Of a DNA stretch of 64,000 nucleotides, positions 11,429-21,747 are shown one piece after another. Origin of the DNA: Letharia columbiana (taxonomy: Eukaryota > Ascomycota > Lecanoromycetes > Lecanorales > Parmeliaceae); NCBI RefSeq assembly GCF_014066305.1, contig NW_023501165.1, forward strand, positions 113,583 through 177,582, in the 5' to 3' direction. The notes beneath the pieces were generated by a model. That model was not told where the DNA came from and made no database searches. It saw only the letters and a list, made by a program, of their open reading frames with translations. Position numbers and translations under genes: made by a program. Each line of letters opens with the position of its first letter. Within the stretch, counting starts at the first letter, position 1.

Positions 11429-13315
11429 TTATATAACTCTAGGCTCTTCTATACTCCCCGCACTCGTCATGACTCTCAGCCCTCCCTCATTAGACGACAA
11501 GCTCTGAAAGGACCATCTCCTTATCTCCGCCCCTTTCCACATCAACAAGGCAACCCCCCCGTACGCAAAAACCGAAAGAATCGCAGCCATCCCAAGACAC
11601 CAGCCCGTTCCAACTTTAATTATCCACGCAGGCACGAAAAAAGGAAGTGTCAAACTAAACGCCAGCCTATACACCCCCATGATAGCAGCGGACTCTGACG
11701 CATGTCCTTTGAAGCATTCAATGATATAATTGACTGTGACAGGTATTATGGCGTTCGTCGCAAATCCACCCAAGAAGTTGGCGAGCGCAAGAACCATGTA
11801 GTGCAGGTGGTATTGCAAGGAGGCGCCATACAGGCCAAGAGCGATGGGTAGGACAACGAGACCCGGTAGCCAGAGTGTGTGGAGTCTGTATTCGGGCTGC
11901 CAGATGCCGCCCTTACGGTGGCAGATCCAGAGAGGGATGCGGTCGTTCGCGAAATGCCCATAAAGTTGGGCTATGATGACGCCGAACCAGAGGCACAAGA
12001 TGACTTTTTAAATATCAGTGAATTTTCACGATTGGGGAATCGATGAGATGTGACTTGCACTCTGCATTCTGCACGGGTGTGAAAGCGTAGCCGCCCATTA
12101 CGACAGGATCTTGTAGGAAGACTGTTAGGATGATGTTGAAGAATGCGGCGAAGCCAAAGTCGATGAGGGTCAAGGCGCCGCAGAGAATGGTGACGGGGCA
12201 GATGCCAATAAGGAAAGAGTTGCAGAAGATCTGAAACTGAATGGGCCTGTTAATCTCTTGATCATCCGAATTTGAAAGATAGATTAGTGTTCCCTGGTGC
12301 TTTGCGGCAGGACCTTCTCCGAAACATGGATACGAGTATGTTTGAAGGACTGACTTACAGTTTCGGCCATCGATATTGATGGAATCATGCGAGCTCCACA
12401 GAAGAATGTCGCTACCCTGTTCGCAAAGAAATTTTCTGGCCATCTGCCACGGTATTCCCCGCCCTCCGGTGTGCGATCATAATATGTGTCCTCCAGCAGT
12501 GCGAGAGTGAGGATGATAATGATGCCTTCAAGACCATTACTCCACCAGAACTGTACGGTCCAGCTTGTAGAGCCAACAATGAACCCACTCATGGTTGGAC
12601 CCACGACGACACCGGCAAGAAAGGAGAGGTTCAGCACAGTGAAGGCCTTTCCCCGCTGGTGTAGGAAGAAGATATCCACGATAGTGTCAGCACCAAGCGT
12701 TGGGGCGGTGCCACCAAAAAGACCTCCGAAGAGCCGCGCTGCGACGAAGGCTCCGTATTGATTCGAGCGGGTCATAGTGGCGGACCATATTCCCGTGACT
12801 AAAAGGCCGACCAGGGACCAAAAGAAGATGAATGTTCGTCCATAACGGCGCGCAAGGGGTACCGCAAAGAGGGGTCCGATGGCTATGCCTGCTGTGGCCG
12901 CGACTACCTAATCCGTATCAGCATGAACAATGCTAGGAGCTTAGGACGGATGTCTTCCTACGGAATATGAAAGAGCAATTGGATCTCGCTTGTTGTAGGC
13001 TTTGGCTTGAACGAAGTACCCAAGAGCATTTCCTAGGCCGGAAGCTGTAGTGACGAAGGATCCGAAACACCAGATGAAAAGTGTAGTAGCCTTTTTCAAT
13101 GAAGACCAATTCTGCAAAGAATGTGTGATCAGTAGGCTTGTATAGCAGGCAGGGTTTGAGTGAGAGGTTTTACGACATACTAGAGGATCTTTGAGATCAT
13201 CCGAGGGTTGTGGTATCAGAGTAAAACCCGCCGACGACAGCTTTGCTGGCACTCGGGCCGAGTCGTCGCTCTCATCCTTTTGCCCAGGCTTTCTGGACGA
13301 GTCTGTGAGCTCCAT
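11429..13315 (-). CDS. MFS transporter, DHA1-like
   Basis: Twelve-helix type major facilitator transporter, probably a plasma-membrane drug or metabolite/H+ antiporter. Five exons: 13315-13181, 13111-12962, 12907-12359, about 12236-12059 and 12003-11429, giving 528 residues. A motif A-like 'PLARRYGRTF' lies between TM2 and TM3, and 'GGYAFTPVQNAEF' and 'AQLYGHFANDRIPLW' follow the pattern of fungal DHA1-like pumps. The fourth intron (12004-12058) only restores frame with a GC donor (GAGT/GCAAGT), producing 'NAEFILCLWFG', the expected family sequence. The acceptor of exon 4 has two in-frame choices (12236 or 12230). The gene sits tail-to-head with the methyltransferase, so the two could serve one metabolite, but no backbone synthase is visible. 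Confidence 0.87.
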
Positions 13316-14801
13316 GGGTGCGATAGCACACTACGCGATTCTTCATGAATTCGAAGAGTGGAAATAATTGACTTTTCAATGCAGCAGGTCTGATCTTTGG
13401 TAGGTCGTGGCGGTATGAAGCAAGTGATGTTGAGGTGAAGATTGAGAGGATAAGTCGTCCAGTACAAACTCCAAGTACACAGAGCAAGAGCATTTTGCCG
13501 CACAGCTATGACCCTCCGACTTGGAGATTGGAAGGTGGAAGCGGTGAATCCTAGGTCTGCTCCGGCCCCCTGGCGCTGAAGGTCTTTGGCCCGCGTCTAG
13601 GGTGGACGTTGAATACATTCTTCTGCATCAGTGATGGGTGCGGATGATCCCATGGCCGATAAGTTTTCGTAAAGGATACCGAGACGGCTTAAACATGGAG
13701 CTCTGCATTCTCTGACAAATCATTCGAGTTTGACAGTGCTGCACTGCGCTCAGAAGAATCTATCAAATCGGGTCGGTTGCGTGATTGGCCTGGGGAAGAC
13801 GGAAAAGGTTTATCACTAAGGTAAGGCGGCAGCCGGCAGGCGCGCTGGTGCCCGTTCAAGGTCCCGCCAACCCAAAGCCCCAGGCCCAGGCCCCAGGCTT
13901 CATAGAAGTCAGTGGTTTTGATTTTGCACGGGCGGCCGTACAGGTGCCATTTACAGAGCAGCCAGGAAAACCTATTCTGCATTTTCCAAGCAGCTCAGTT
14001 GACCCATGTGAGTTGAATTAGGAAAAAGGCGATCATGACCGGAGTGATGACATCAAGACCTCCGACGATGGGTAGATGCATGAGCTAAGCAGCACTCTCT
14101 CTCATCATGCACTCGTATCCTTGTAGTTACTCTCTAGTCACTCGTTGCCGTCCCTGTGGTTTGCACCTGACCGCTCCACTGAGTTCTCCTTTAGTAGACT
14201 AGGCACAGATCACCGGGGTGCCAGAAGGTCTGAGGCATTTCTCTCTTAGAATGGTTTTGCATTCTTGATCCTTCTTTTTCGCTTAATTGTACGGCCGGCA
14301 TCTATCTGCTTGGCACGTATGCATCTAACAATCGAGGCTGGATGTTGAACCCTTGGGGAGGGTATGATTGGTGGGTGTATCTGCTCCGGACCGCTAAGAT
14401 GACAGATCTCTCGGCCGTACGAGTATTGCTCTTTCTGCTCTGAGATCCGTGATACCATGCGGCTTCAATGGCGCGCCGATTTTTAGCTGAAGTATGGTAA
14501 ATGGTAGTAGCTCCAGCGATATGTTCCAAATAACTCTCCGACGATGGCCTTGGAAGGACGAATTCGTGAAAGTCTGCTGTCAGTCAAGTTTCAATTCTTA
14601 ACAGACAGACTGGGGTGTTGCCAGTTGGCTTCTCCGGCAATTTAAATTTGCATTCAGAGGTCTTTCTTAGGCTGTATATCAGTACCCTAAGAGGTCTGTA
14701 TTAGTATCCTGAGAGGTCACCCTCCTCTACTTTGCCAGCTTTCCTTCCTATCCCCAAACAAGCAAGCGAATCAAAGAACCCTAACAAAAACCTGCAACAA
14801 A
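13316..14801. other. Intergenic region
   Basis: Lies between the divergently transcribed MFS gene and the rhodopsin-like gene and so must contain both promoters. Only short open frames without family similarity or splice logic are present. No repeat or RNA gene is recognised. Confidence 0.6.
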
Positions 14802-16111
14802 ATGAGCGGCATCCCTGGAGAAGGCTTCGACAACCGTCAGGTTCAAATAATTGCAGTCACAAGCACATGCTTGGTACTTTCCACCGTAGCGGTTGTACTC
14901 CGGCTCCTAGTCCGTTGGTCCTCGGCGGCGGTGTTGTGGTGGGACGACTGGGTAGCTGTTCTTGCTTTGGTCGGGCTCTTCGGGAACCCATCATTGGATT
15001 GGTCGCTTACTACTCCTGGTGTCTCAGGTGACTTCATGGCTCGTGAACATCTTCACAATAACCGGTAGGAGCCTTGATACGCATTCTCAGGCTCTAATGC
15101 CAGACAAGGAACTTACAGGATTATCCAGGGATCAGTTCTGGCTTGGGAAGACACAACTCTCAAGTGGATCCGAGTAAGATAACATCTTTTGGCGTGGTAT
15201 GACCTTTACTCACTGGATTTCTCACCCTTATCCTGCGTGCTAACAAGCACTTTCCGCCAGAGCGTCTTCGTCCAACAAATAACATGGGCCCTCTCAACCG
15301 GCCTTATCATCCTCGCCATCCTCCTTTTCTACATCCGGATCTTCCCTACTACATGGATGCGCAAGGCCGTCTACACCATAGGCGTTTGGGACATACTTTG
15401 GACCATCTCCACAGTCCTAGTCACCATACTCCAGTGCACTCCCATTGACTTTATGTGGAACCAGAACATACACGGCGGAAAATGCATCAATTCTGACGCC
15501 TTCTATTTCGCGTGCGGGCTGACCAGCGCAGCCACCATCGTCACCGTCCTGTTCCTACCACTACCGATAGTTTGGAAGTTGCAAGTCTCTAAATGGAGGA
15601 AAACAGGGTTGGCGATTTCGTTTACTATTGGAGCCATGTATGTAGTCTTGCTAGGCGCCTTCCAATCTTTTCTAGCGCTGCTGCTAACGTGAGGTCTCTT
15701 CAAAACAGCGCTTGTATAGCAAGCATTGTCCGGCTGGTCGTCCTTCTCGATGTCGATTCCAAGGATCTCATGTGTAAGTCAATCTCTCAACAGCCTTTTA
15801 CATAGACTCGGTGCCTATTTAATCCGTTGGTCATAGACACCAGTACCCTCGCTCAACTCTGGTCCTGCGTCGAAGTCAGCGCTGGCGTCATCAGCGTCTG
15901 CCTCCCATCCTTAACTACCCTCTTCCTCCTCCTTTTGGGAAAAAGGCCCAGCAACTCCACGCATCACATCATCTCCACTGACAGACACCGCGATGGAAAG
16001 ATAGAGAATGCAGAATGCAGTCATACACTGCATGCAACATATGAGACTCTATGGCTGCAGAGCCTGGAATTGATGTGGGCAAGTTTTCTCAACTCGGAAG
16101 GGAGCGGATGA
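14802..16111 (+). CDS. Rhodopsin-like (PTH11-related) integral membrane protein
   Basis: Seven-helix fungal membrane protein of the large family often annotated as 'rhodopsin domain' or PTH11-like. Five exons: 14802-15027, 15129-15196, 15261-15637, 15709-15773 and 15837-16111, giving 336 residues with every phase matching. Family hallmarks are 'VVLRLLVRW' in TM1, 'WWDDW' before TM2, 'SGLGRH' in the extracellular loop (only visible after splicing exon 2), 'LLFYIRIFP', 'LQCTPIDFMW' and 'CIASIVRLVVL', then 'VEVSAGVISVCLPSL' near the C-terminal helices. The first intron is the least certain. Ligand and function are unknown; some relatives act in surface sensing or sit next to metabolite clusters, but nothing here decides that. 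Confidence 0.85.
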
Positions 16112-16846
16112 TCGATCCTGGTTGCCCGTCGCGTTGATCAGGTGAGATATAGTAAGATGGCTTGGGTGCCTGGAGTAGAGCAGGCGAGAGTTGTCATGGT
16201 CGCTTTGACGTGGAATACTAAATGCCGGTCCTGAGGTCGTTGTTAGGCTCTAAGATGGCTTTAAACTTGCACGCTACCGATAATTTCAAGAACGACTAAT
16301 TTACGCATCTAATTAGTGCTCAAAGAGATATCAGCAAGTCATCGTAAGGGTATACACAACCCCACATCTACCCTCTTGTGGAGGAACACGATTAGGCGTT
16401 CACTTTCGGATTTTCGTGGCTTAGGCTAACGAATGAATGGAAGGGTTGCGAGGGGAGCTTGATCTCACTACCTCGTGGTGTGGACATGGAACACATAGCT
16501 GATTTGAATCTCCTAGGTATTTCATTGGTAAGTGGTGCTGTAGTCGAAGCCTCTTTGAGACTTTGACGCCAAGCCATCGGCGACAACATTTCTGCTCAAC
16601 TCATCTCGCCAGGCTCTTGCTGCATTTAACCCATGTGCTTACGACTCCTCGCAAAGTAAAGGACCGTAGCTGCTAGGCATGAGAAGTACGACTGTTGTAC
16701 CAAAATGAAAGAAGCATGGAAAAATGGAGAGGAATTCCCGAAATGACTGTATTCTGTTTGTTCATGTTTATTGCTCACCAAGTGAATCAAGGAAACTGTA
16801 CAAAAGAAAAGAAAGTCTTGCTATAGTCCCTGTCTACACCTTCTCT
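16112..16846. other. Intergenic region
   Basis: Convergent intergenic spacer between the rhodopsin-like gene and the LPMO gene. No supported gene; it holds the 3' ends of both neighbours. Confidence 0.6.
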
Positions 16847-18124
16847 TCACCAGATGCCGAGGCCCTCGCCTCTACGGACATAACCCTTCTGGAATTTGGG
16901 GTTAGAGCGCTTAGCAAAGACCTGATATCCTCCCACACATTTCGTACCATCAGCCACAGGGATCCATGTGACGGTGAGTTGAGGCGTACACTCGCCAATT
17001 TGCTTTCCATCAGGCGAGCAGACGGACTGGCCAGCTGTGGAGCATGTGCCGGTGGACGACGTGGAGGGTGTTGTTGAGCTCGAGGAAGAGTTCGTTATTG
17101 CCGAAGGCGCAGAGCTAGGTGCTGCGGCAGCGACGGAAGGAGCTGCGGCGACCACTGGAGAGGCAGAAACTGAAGGAGCAGCAGCCATTGAAGTGGCGGC
17201 AGATGCAGGAGCGTCAGAAGTGGCCATCGAAGGAGCAGCCGAAGCAGCACTGGAGGACCCAGGAGATGCTGGAGCAGATGACCCAGACCCAGATGACCCA
17301 GACCCAGATGACCCAGACCCAGATGACCCAGACGAAGACCCAGATGAAGACGACCCAGCGGCAGCTGTACTTGAATTCGATGCGGATGAACCACCACCAG
17401 CCACAACGTTACATTTAGCGCCTGTTGGGGCAGTGAGTGCGCTGGTTCCATCCTTTTCGACGGAAGCTCCTGGGTCTGGAAATAACACATCGGCTGAGTC
17501 CACAGTCTCGCAGTCGGTTGTTGGTATGTTAGCCTTGAACATGCCTGGGAAAGATGGCGTTGTGCGTTCATAGAGCTCGGGAATGCCGAGAGTTTCATTA
17601 AGAGTGGCTGCTCTCTTCTTCGATCCTCCGCTGACTTTGATCGACGCGCAGTTCATGTACATCTCCCGGTTGCCTATTTTGTTGAACCAGGTCCAGGCTA
17701 AAGTGTATGATCCCGGAGTGATGCCTTGAGGGATGGTGTAGGTGTAATTGCTGCCTCCACTTTGGCCGGCGGCGTCGTTGCCAGAGACGCCTTTGGCAGG
17801 GCAGCCCCCCTCAATAGAGTGAATAACCATCCAGCTGGAACTCTTTGTTGCTGGCATATCCGTGGTGAGAGAGATTTGGCATGAGCCTCCACCATGTACT
17901 GCAGATCCGATGAACCAGAGTGGCTGTGCTGCACCAATGGCCATCTCCGTGACAATCGCGCCTGCGTTGCTTGTAGCTTTACAAGGGAAGTTGGAGCCAT
18001 CTGCTACGAGAGGGCTGTTGTCTGGACTGCCGTATGGTGGTGGCGACCCAAGGATCATATGGGCGCTCGTTGTGGCAGCGAACAGGGCGGCTGAGAAGGA
18101 GAGAATGGACATGATTGAAGACAT
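16847..18124 (-). CDS. Secreted AA11 chitin-active LPMO with X278 tail
   Basis: Copper-dependent lytic polysaccharide monooxygenase of CAZy family AA11, which oxidatively cleaves chitin. Single exon, 425 residues from the ATG at 18124; longer upstream frames lack an ATG. A signal peptide of 21 residues ends in 'TTSA', so the mature protein starts with His1 in 'HMILGSPPPYGSPDNSP', the AA11 N-terminus. The second brace histidine is mature His56 in 'GSAVHGGGSCQ', and the axial Tyr lies in 'GNREMYMNC'. A long Ser/Gly/Ala/Pro linker (about residues 245-365) follows, then a C-terminal 'CSTAGQSVCSPDGKQIGEC...KCVGGYQV' module matching the X278 module common in AA11. It may act on fungal wall or arthropod chitin outside the cell. 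Confidence 0.93.
   Translation of the reverse strand: MSSIMSILSFSAALFAATTSAHMILGSPPPYGSPDNSPLVADGSNFPCKATSNAGAIVTEMAIGAAQPLWFIGSAVHGGGSCQISLTTDMPATKSSSWMVIHSIEGGCPAKGVSGNDAAGQSGGSNYTYTIPQGITPGSYTLAWTWFNKIGNREMYMNCASIKVSGGSKKRAATLNETLGIPELYERTTPSFPGMFKANIPTTDCETVDSADVLFPDPGASVEKDGTSALTAPTGAKCNVVAGGGSSASNSSTAAAGSSSSGSSSGSSGSGSSGSGSSGSGSSAPASPGSSSAASAAPSMATSDAPASAATSMAAAPSVSASPVVAAAPSVAAAAPSSAPSAITNSSSSSTTPSTSSTGTCSTAGQSVCSPDGKQIGECTPQLTVTWIPVADGTKCVGGYQVFAKRSNPKFQKGYVRRGEGLGIW
17276..17345. repeat. 15-bp tandem repeat in LPMO linker
   Basis: Several copies of a 15-bp unit (plus-strand 'cccagacccagatga') that encode Gly/Ser repeats of the flexible linker in the AA11 gene. Perfect units indicate recent slippage, so linker length may vary between strains. 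It also creates long antisense open frames that are artefacts. Confidence 0.85.
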
Positions 18125-18267
18125 GTTGTTGTTGAACCCAGCTTTTGTGCTTCGTTCCCGACGAAGAAGTATGACTTTTGAAGCTGGAGTTTTGAGAGTT
18201 GTTGGTTTGCTTGGTGGGAGTGCTGTTGCAGTGGATGTGAAGTAATGAAAAAGAGGAAGGAGACTTG

Positions 18268-18286
18268 TGAAGGAATATTTAAAGGC
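18268..18286 (-). promoter_or_regulatory. Possible TATA-like element of the LPMO gene
   Basis: A 'tttaaatattcc' segment on the minus strand about 150 bp upstream of the LPMO start codon. Placement suits a fungal TATA-like box, but it is inferred from position and composition only. Confidence 0.3.
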
Positions 18287-18289
18287 GAC

Positions 18290-20228
18290 CAGCGCAGTAA
18301 GGAACAATTGAAATTCGCGAAGTACAATGAAATACTGTACAATGTGTTATTGTGAGATTTGAGAGAGAACAATGGGGAGATCACTACAATCTTAAAGAAC
18401 AATGGAGATCAATGGTGCTACTCAACTACGAGGCAAGACGTTTGCAGTGAATGTAAGGGGCAAAAGGAAACAAAGGTACAACATAGCGAAGCAAACTTGA
18501 GCCCTGACCTTGGGGTCGAATACGGCCTGCGTGAAACAACCCAATCTAGATTTGCAGAACGTTCGCAGAATGTAGCCGTGTCTTGTCCAATCCTTGGGCG
18601 TAGAATACCCCATCTGGCGATGAATGGTTGTTTGATATTAGTGAGCAGAGCGGGTAAGAAGTAGTAGCAGGGACTCGGATAAGATAATGAGCAGTAAATA
18701 AAAGTTCCATTGCACGAGAATCAATATCCAAGGGAGAAGTCTGAAAGCATCATACGCGTAGTGTTTCAGGTTCGGCGGCGGTTAGGAATTACTTGGCGCT
18801 TCGATAGGCCACAAACAGCCAGAACTTGTCTCGGAGAAAACTGTGTCACAAGCGGTGCCTGCATATCGCAGTTTTAGTTTACCGTGAATGAACGCAGAAG
18901 ACGAGGCTGAAGGAAACGCGGGTTGGTGAAAGGAAGGATCCTTCTCTGCCAAGTGATCTCGGGATAATCTCGGAATGACGACATATACGAGTAAAGACAT
19001 CTGATACTCTAAGCCTTTTGGAGCTTAGCGTGGTGTCTCGATCCGAATCCTTGGAGTTGATTATGGCTCGGAGAGAAACACGCCGAGTACACAGTGTTCA
19101 ACATACTATACATACGAGCGATGTATCTCAATTCAAGCACATACGAGAAGTTTCTCGCGATAGTCATTCATGCTCCGGAGTCATGTGATGCCAGACAGCC
19201 TCTCAGCTATGCTGTTCACTGATCGCCGGATCCGGCTCGGATTGTGGCATCTACCCGCTGCTCGTAATCTGCGAAGACAATTGCATAGCGGAGATCATTT
19301 TACTGTTGTCTGGGCATCATACCGCCAAAGGTGTTGAAATCCTACGTTTGCGGAGTAGACCGTTTTCGAAAGCGTTCCATCACCGAAAGGTAAGAACACA
19401 GACTGGTACGAGCAACAGAGCGTCGAATCGCTGAACTCTAGCGGTCCTAATTTGCTGAACACTTCCAGTATCAACGGATATGAAGACTGCTTTGACGCAG
19501 CCTCTGACCCACTCCTAGTACCAGCCCAAGCCAACGACTGCCTTCACGCTGCGATACAAATCCTCTAGACAGTGTCACTTACTCGGCCCATTACTTTTGC
19601 AAGGAGACGAAGTGGGGGTTCTTCCAGCTGCCAGAGGTCTTTCGGTATGGCACCTCCATGATCTCTGTGGACTTTACACTCTGGACAGTACACAAGGCTT
19701 CCTTGGATCTTTCCATGAAATGTGTAGGAGGGTTCTCTCATGTTGGTGGGAAGTTTTTGGTTGGGCCAGAGAAGCTTGTCTATTACTGGTCTTCGGGAGA
19801 ACTTCAAAAAGCAGCATCTATAGACTGGGAACTGGTCCAAGCAGCACCAAACATGGCCAATAACGTCACTCTAGAAGTTGCGTGAAAGGTATCTAAAATC
19901 GCCAGATGGTAAAAGTTGTTGAGCCAACTCTTTTGACCCTTTGTTCTCCGCATGCTTATTTCAGAGAGTCGGTGTCTTTGATGGTCATCGAACAATCACC
20001 TGACATTGTTGCGCTTACGGTCTTTGTCCGGAGTCTTTCGTTGGTTTGGATTTGCCCTTGTGTTAAGCCCCAGTCACTTTGTGCTACCTCATTTCTGTAG
20101 GACTAATTGTTTCATGACAACTTAATCAAAGCGAATGGATTACTCCCTCCTCTTTCATACTCCCAAACTCTCCGATCACGGTATTTTCACATTTGCTCGA
20201 CGGAAAATTTAGTCTGTTCACATTCGAC
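18290..20228. other. Intergenic region
   Basis: About 1.9 kb between divergent genes. Open frames here (for example 18782-19000 minus and 19565-19840 minus) are short, lack family similarity and show no coding-like splice structure. No repeat recognised. Confidence 0.55.
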
Positions 20229-21347
20229 ATGAAGATCTGTCCTGTCACTCTGTTGATCGACGACGAGTCAAGCAAGGCCGAACACGAAAGTACAATGTGT
20301 CCCGTCAGCAGTGTCAACTATACAGTCAACAAAATTGAGACTGAGGCCGACGATGAAAGCCATACGTCTACTGTCAGCAAGACGTTGATGGAACAAACCT
20401 TAAGGGAGCAGACTGAAGAGACTAGGTTATACCTCGTTGAGATTGCAAGGGACGAGTATATAGACCAAGATGCTCGATCCTTTGCCCGGACAGTAGCCGA
20501 GATAGTGGAGTGGTGGCAGCAGTACGCCAAAGAGAAGAACCCAACCACTCACCAAATCGACTTTGGCGTAGGCCCGCCGCTCGATCTACTCATGGTCCTT
20601 GCCCTTGTACCAGAGAAATACCAAGGTTTCATTCGCATCGAAGACAAGCATCGATCGCCCTACGGTAACGGGGAGAACCTGAGCTGGTTACATGAACAGA
20701 CCATGGACGTTCTTATAGGGCTCGGGAAGGACCCATTTCCAGCGTCTATACTTTTCGGGCAAGGCTTAGCCTCCATGGTCCGGGACGACGTGGATGAAGG
20801 TTGGCGAGTCTTCACCGGACGGTCTTGGCTTGAGGACCAGATTCACCTATGGTCGAACGACGAGCTTGAACCAAACCTATACCAGTTCCCACCTGAGACA
20901 AAAAAAATTGTCTTTTGCTTCAACCCCACCGAAATCCACTGGACAGTCGTTGAGGTGAAGTTAGCCAACGACGTATGGACCTATACTCTTTACAACTCCC
21001 TTTTCCAGGGCGAGAAAGGACCAACGTGGCGAGCGTGCCAAGAACAGTTCCCGCTTCTCGAGCAGCTGATATGCCATGCCTCGGGGTTTCCAGAGCCAGA
21101 CACTCGCGAGATCGTTGCAGCAACATCAGCGCAGCAGGACAACACGTACGATTGTGGACCCATCGCGATATACAACGCTTTAGAGCTCCTGGAAGGTCGC
21201 AGGCCCAGGACTGAGGTGGATGCAGAAGAGCTCCGCTTGAGGTATCTTATGCGCATCCTCAATGGTCTCTATTTGTTAGATGAGAGGTTAGAAACGCCAG
21301 AGTTCAGAGCTTGTATGCGAGAGATATGCTTAGAGTATCCGTCATAG
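20229..21347 (+). CDS. Ulp1-like (C48/adenain-type) cysteine peptidase
   Basis: Predicted cysteine peptidase of the Ulp1/SENP-like fold, 372 residues from the first ATG at 20229. The catalytic region is the C-terminal half: His237 in 'EIHWTVVEV', the third position in 'YTLYNSLF' (Asn256), the oxyanion Gln303 and the nucleophile Cys309 in 'QDNTYDCGPIA'. The order and spacing (HW..., Y-D/N-SL, Q-x5-C-G) follow the family. Asn replaces the usual Asp, which makes the triad Cys-His-Asn as in papain. The first 110 residues are acidic and not recognised. In fungi such proteins can be SUMO/NEDD8-type proteases, or be domesticated from or carried by transposons; no transposase is adjacent. An additional 5' exon cannot be excluded. 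Confidence 0.78.
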   Translation: MKICPVTLLIDDESSKAEHESTMCPVSSVNYTVNKIETEADDESHTSTVSKTLMEQTLREQTEETRLYLVEIARDEYIDQDARSFARTVAEIVEWWQQYAKEKNPTTHQIDFGVGPPLDLLMVLALVPEKYQGFIRIEDKHRSPYGNGENLSWLHEQTMDVLIGLGKDPFPASILFGQGLASMVRDDVDEGWRVFTGRSWLEDQIHLWSNDELEPNLYQFPPETKKIVFCFNPTEIHWTVVEVKLANDVWTYTLYNSLFQGEKGPTWRACQEQFPLLEQLICHASGFPEPDTREIVAATSAQQDNTYDCGPIAIYNALELLEGRRPRTEVDAEELRLRYLMRILNGLYLLDERLETPEFRACMREICLEYPS

Positions 21348-21747
21348 GTTTCGTTTTTATTTAGATACTGAACTCAGGAGACAGAAACACCGCAATGGTT
21401 GTAGATCCAAAGATGTAAAAGACAATAGATCCAAATATGTAAAAAATAAAAAAGACTCTCTCTTCATTTCTTAGTATATACCTTTCTGTAAACCTTCGCT
21501 CGGGAGTACTCTTGAAACTACCTGTATTGAACCAGATTCATAGTATCCCCATTTCTACGTATTGCGTGCTGACTTCAAAGTCGTTATCAGAAATGGACCC
21601 TATAGGATTACCATGCGTTTGCTCGACATCTATGGTATAGCAATCGTGGGCTTACAGATGTTCCTTACCGTGGCTGTGTCAAAGACTGACGAAGCATGTC
21701 CCACTCCCTCAGAATCCTCTCAGCCGCCTTCCAATGATGACTCGCCT
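21348..21747. other. Convergent 3' spacer
   Basis: A 400-bp spacer with T-rich and A-rich tracts ('aaaaaataaaaaag' near 21440), consistent with the 3' untranslated regions of the flanking convergent genes. Nothing else seen. Confidence 0.5.

Noticed and set aside
9952..13315. A secondary-metabolite gene cluster
   Set aside because: A methyltransferase and an MFS pump alone are not a cluster; no PKS, NRPS, terpene or RiPP core gene is present, although the missing part could lie outside the window or in the degraded block.
14962..15177. Alternative frame in the rhodopsin-like gene
   Set aside because: It covers intron 1 and exon 2 in the wrong frame; splicing yields 'SGLGRH', which fits the family.
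17037..17573. Long antisense frames over the LPMO linker
   Set aside because: They are low-complexity Asp/Pro or Gln/Met repeats created by the 15-bp repeat; the minus-strand AA11 protein is the real product.
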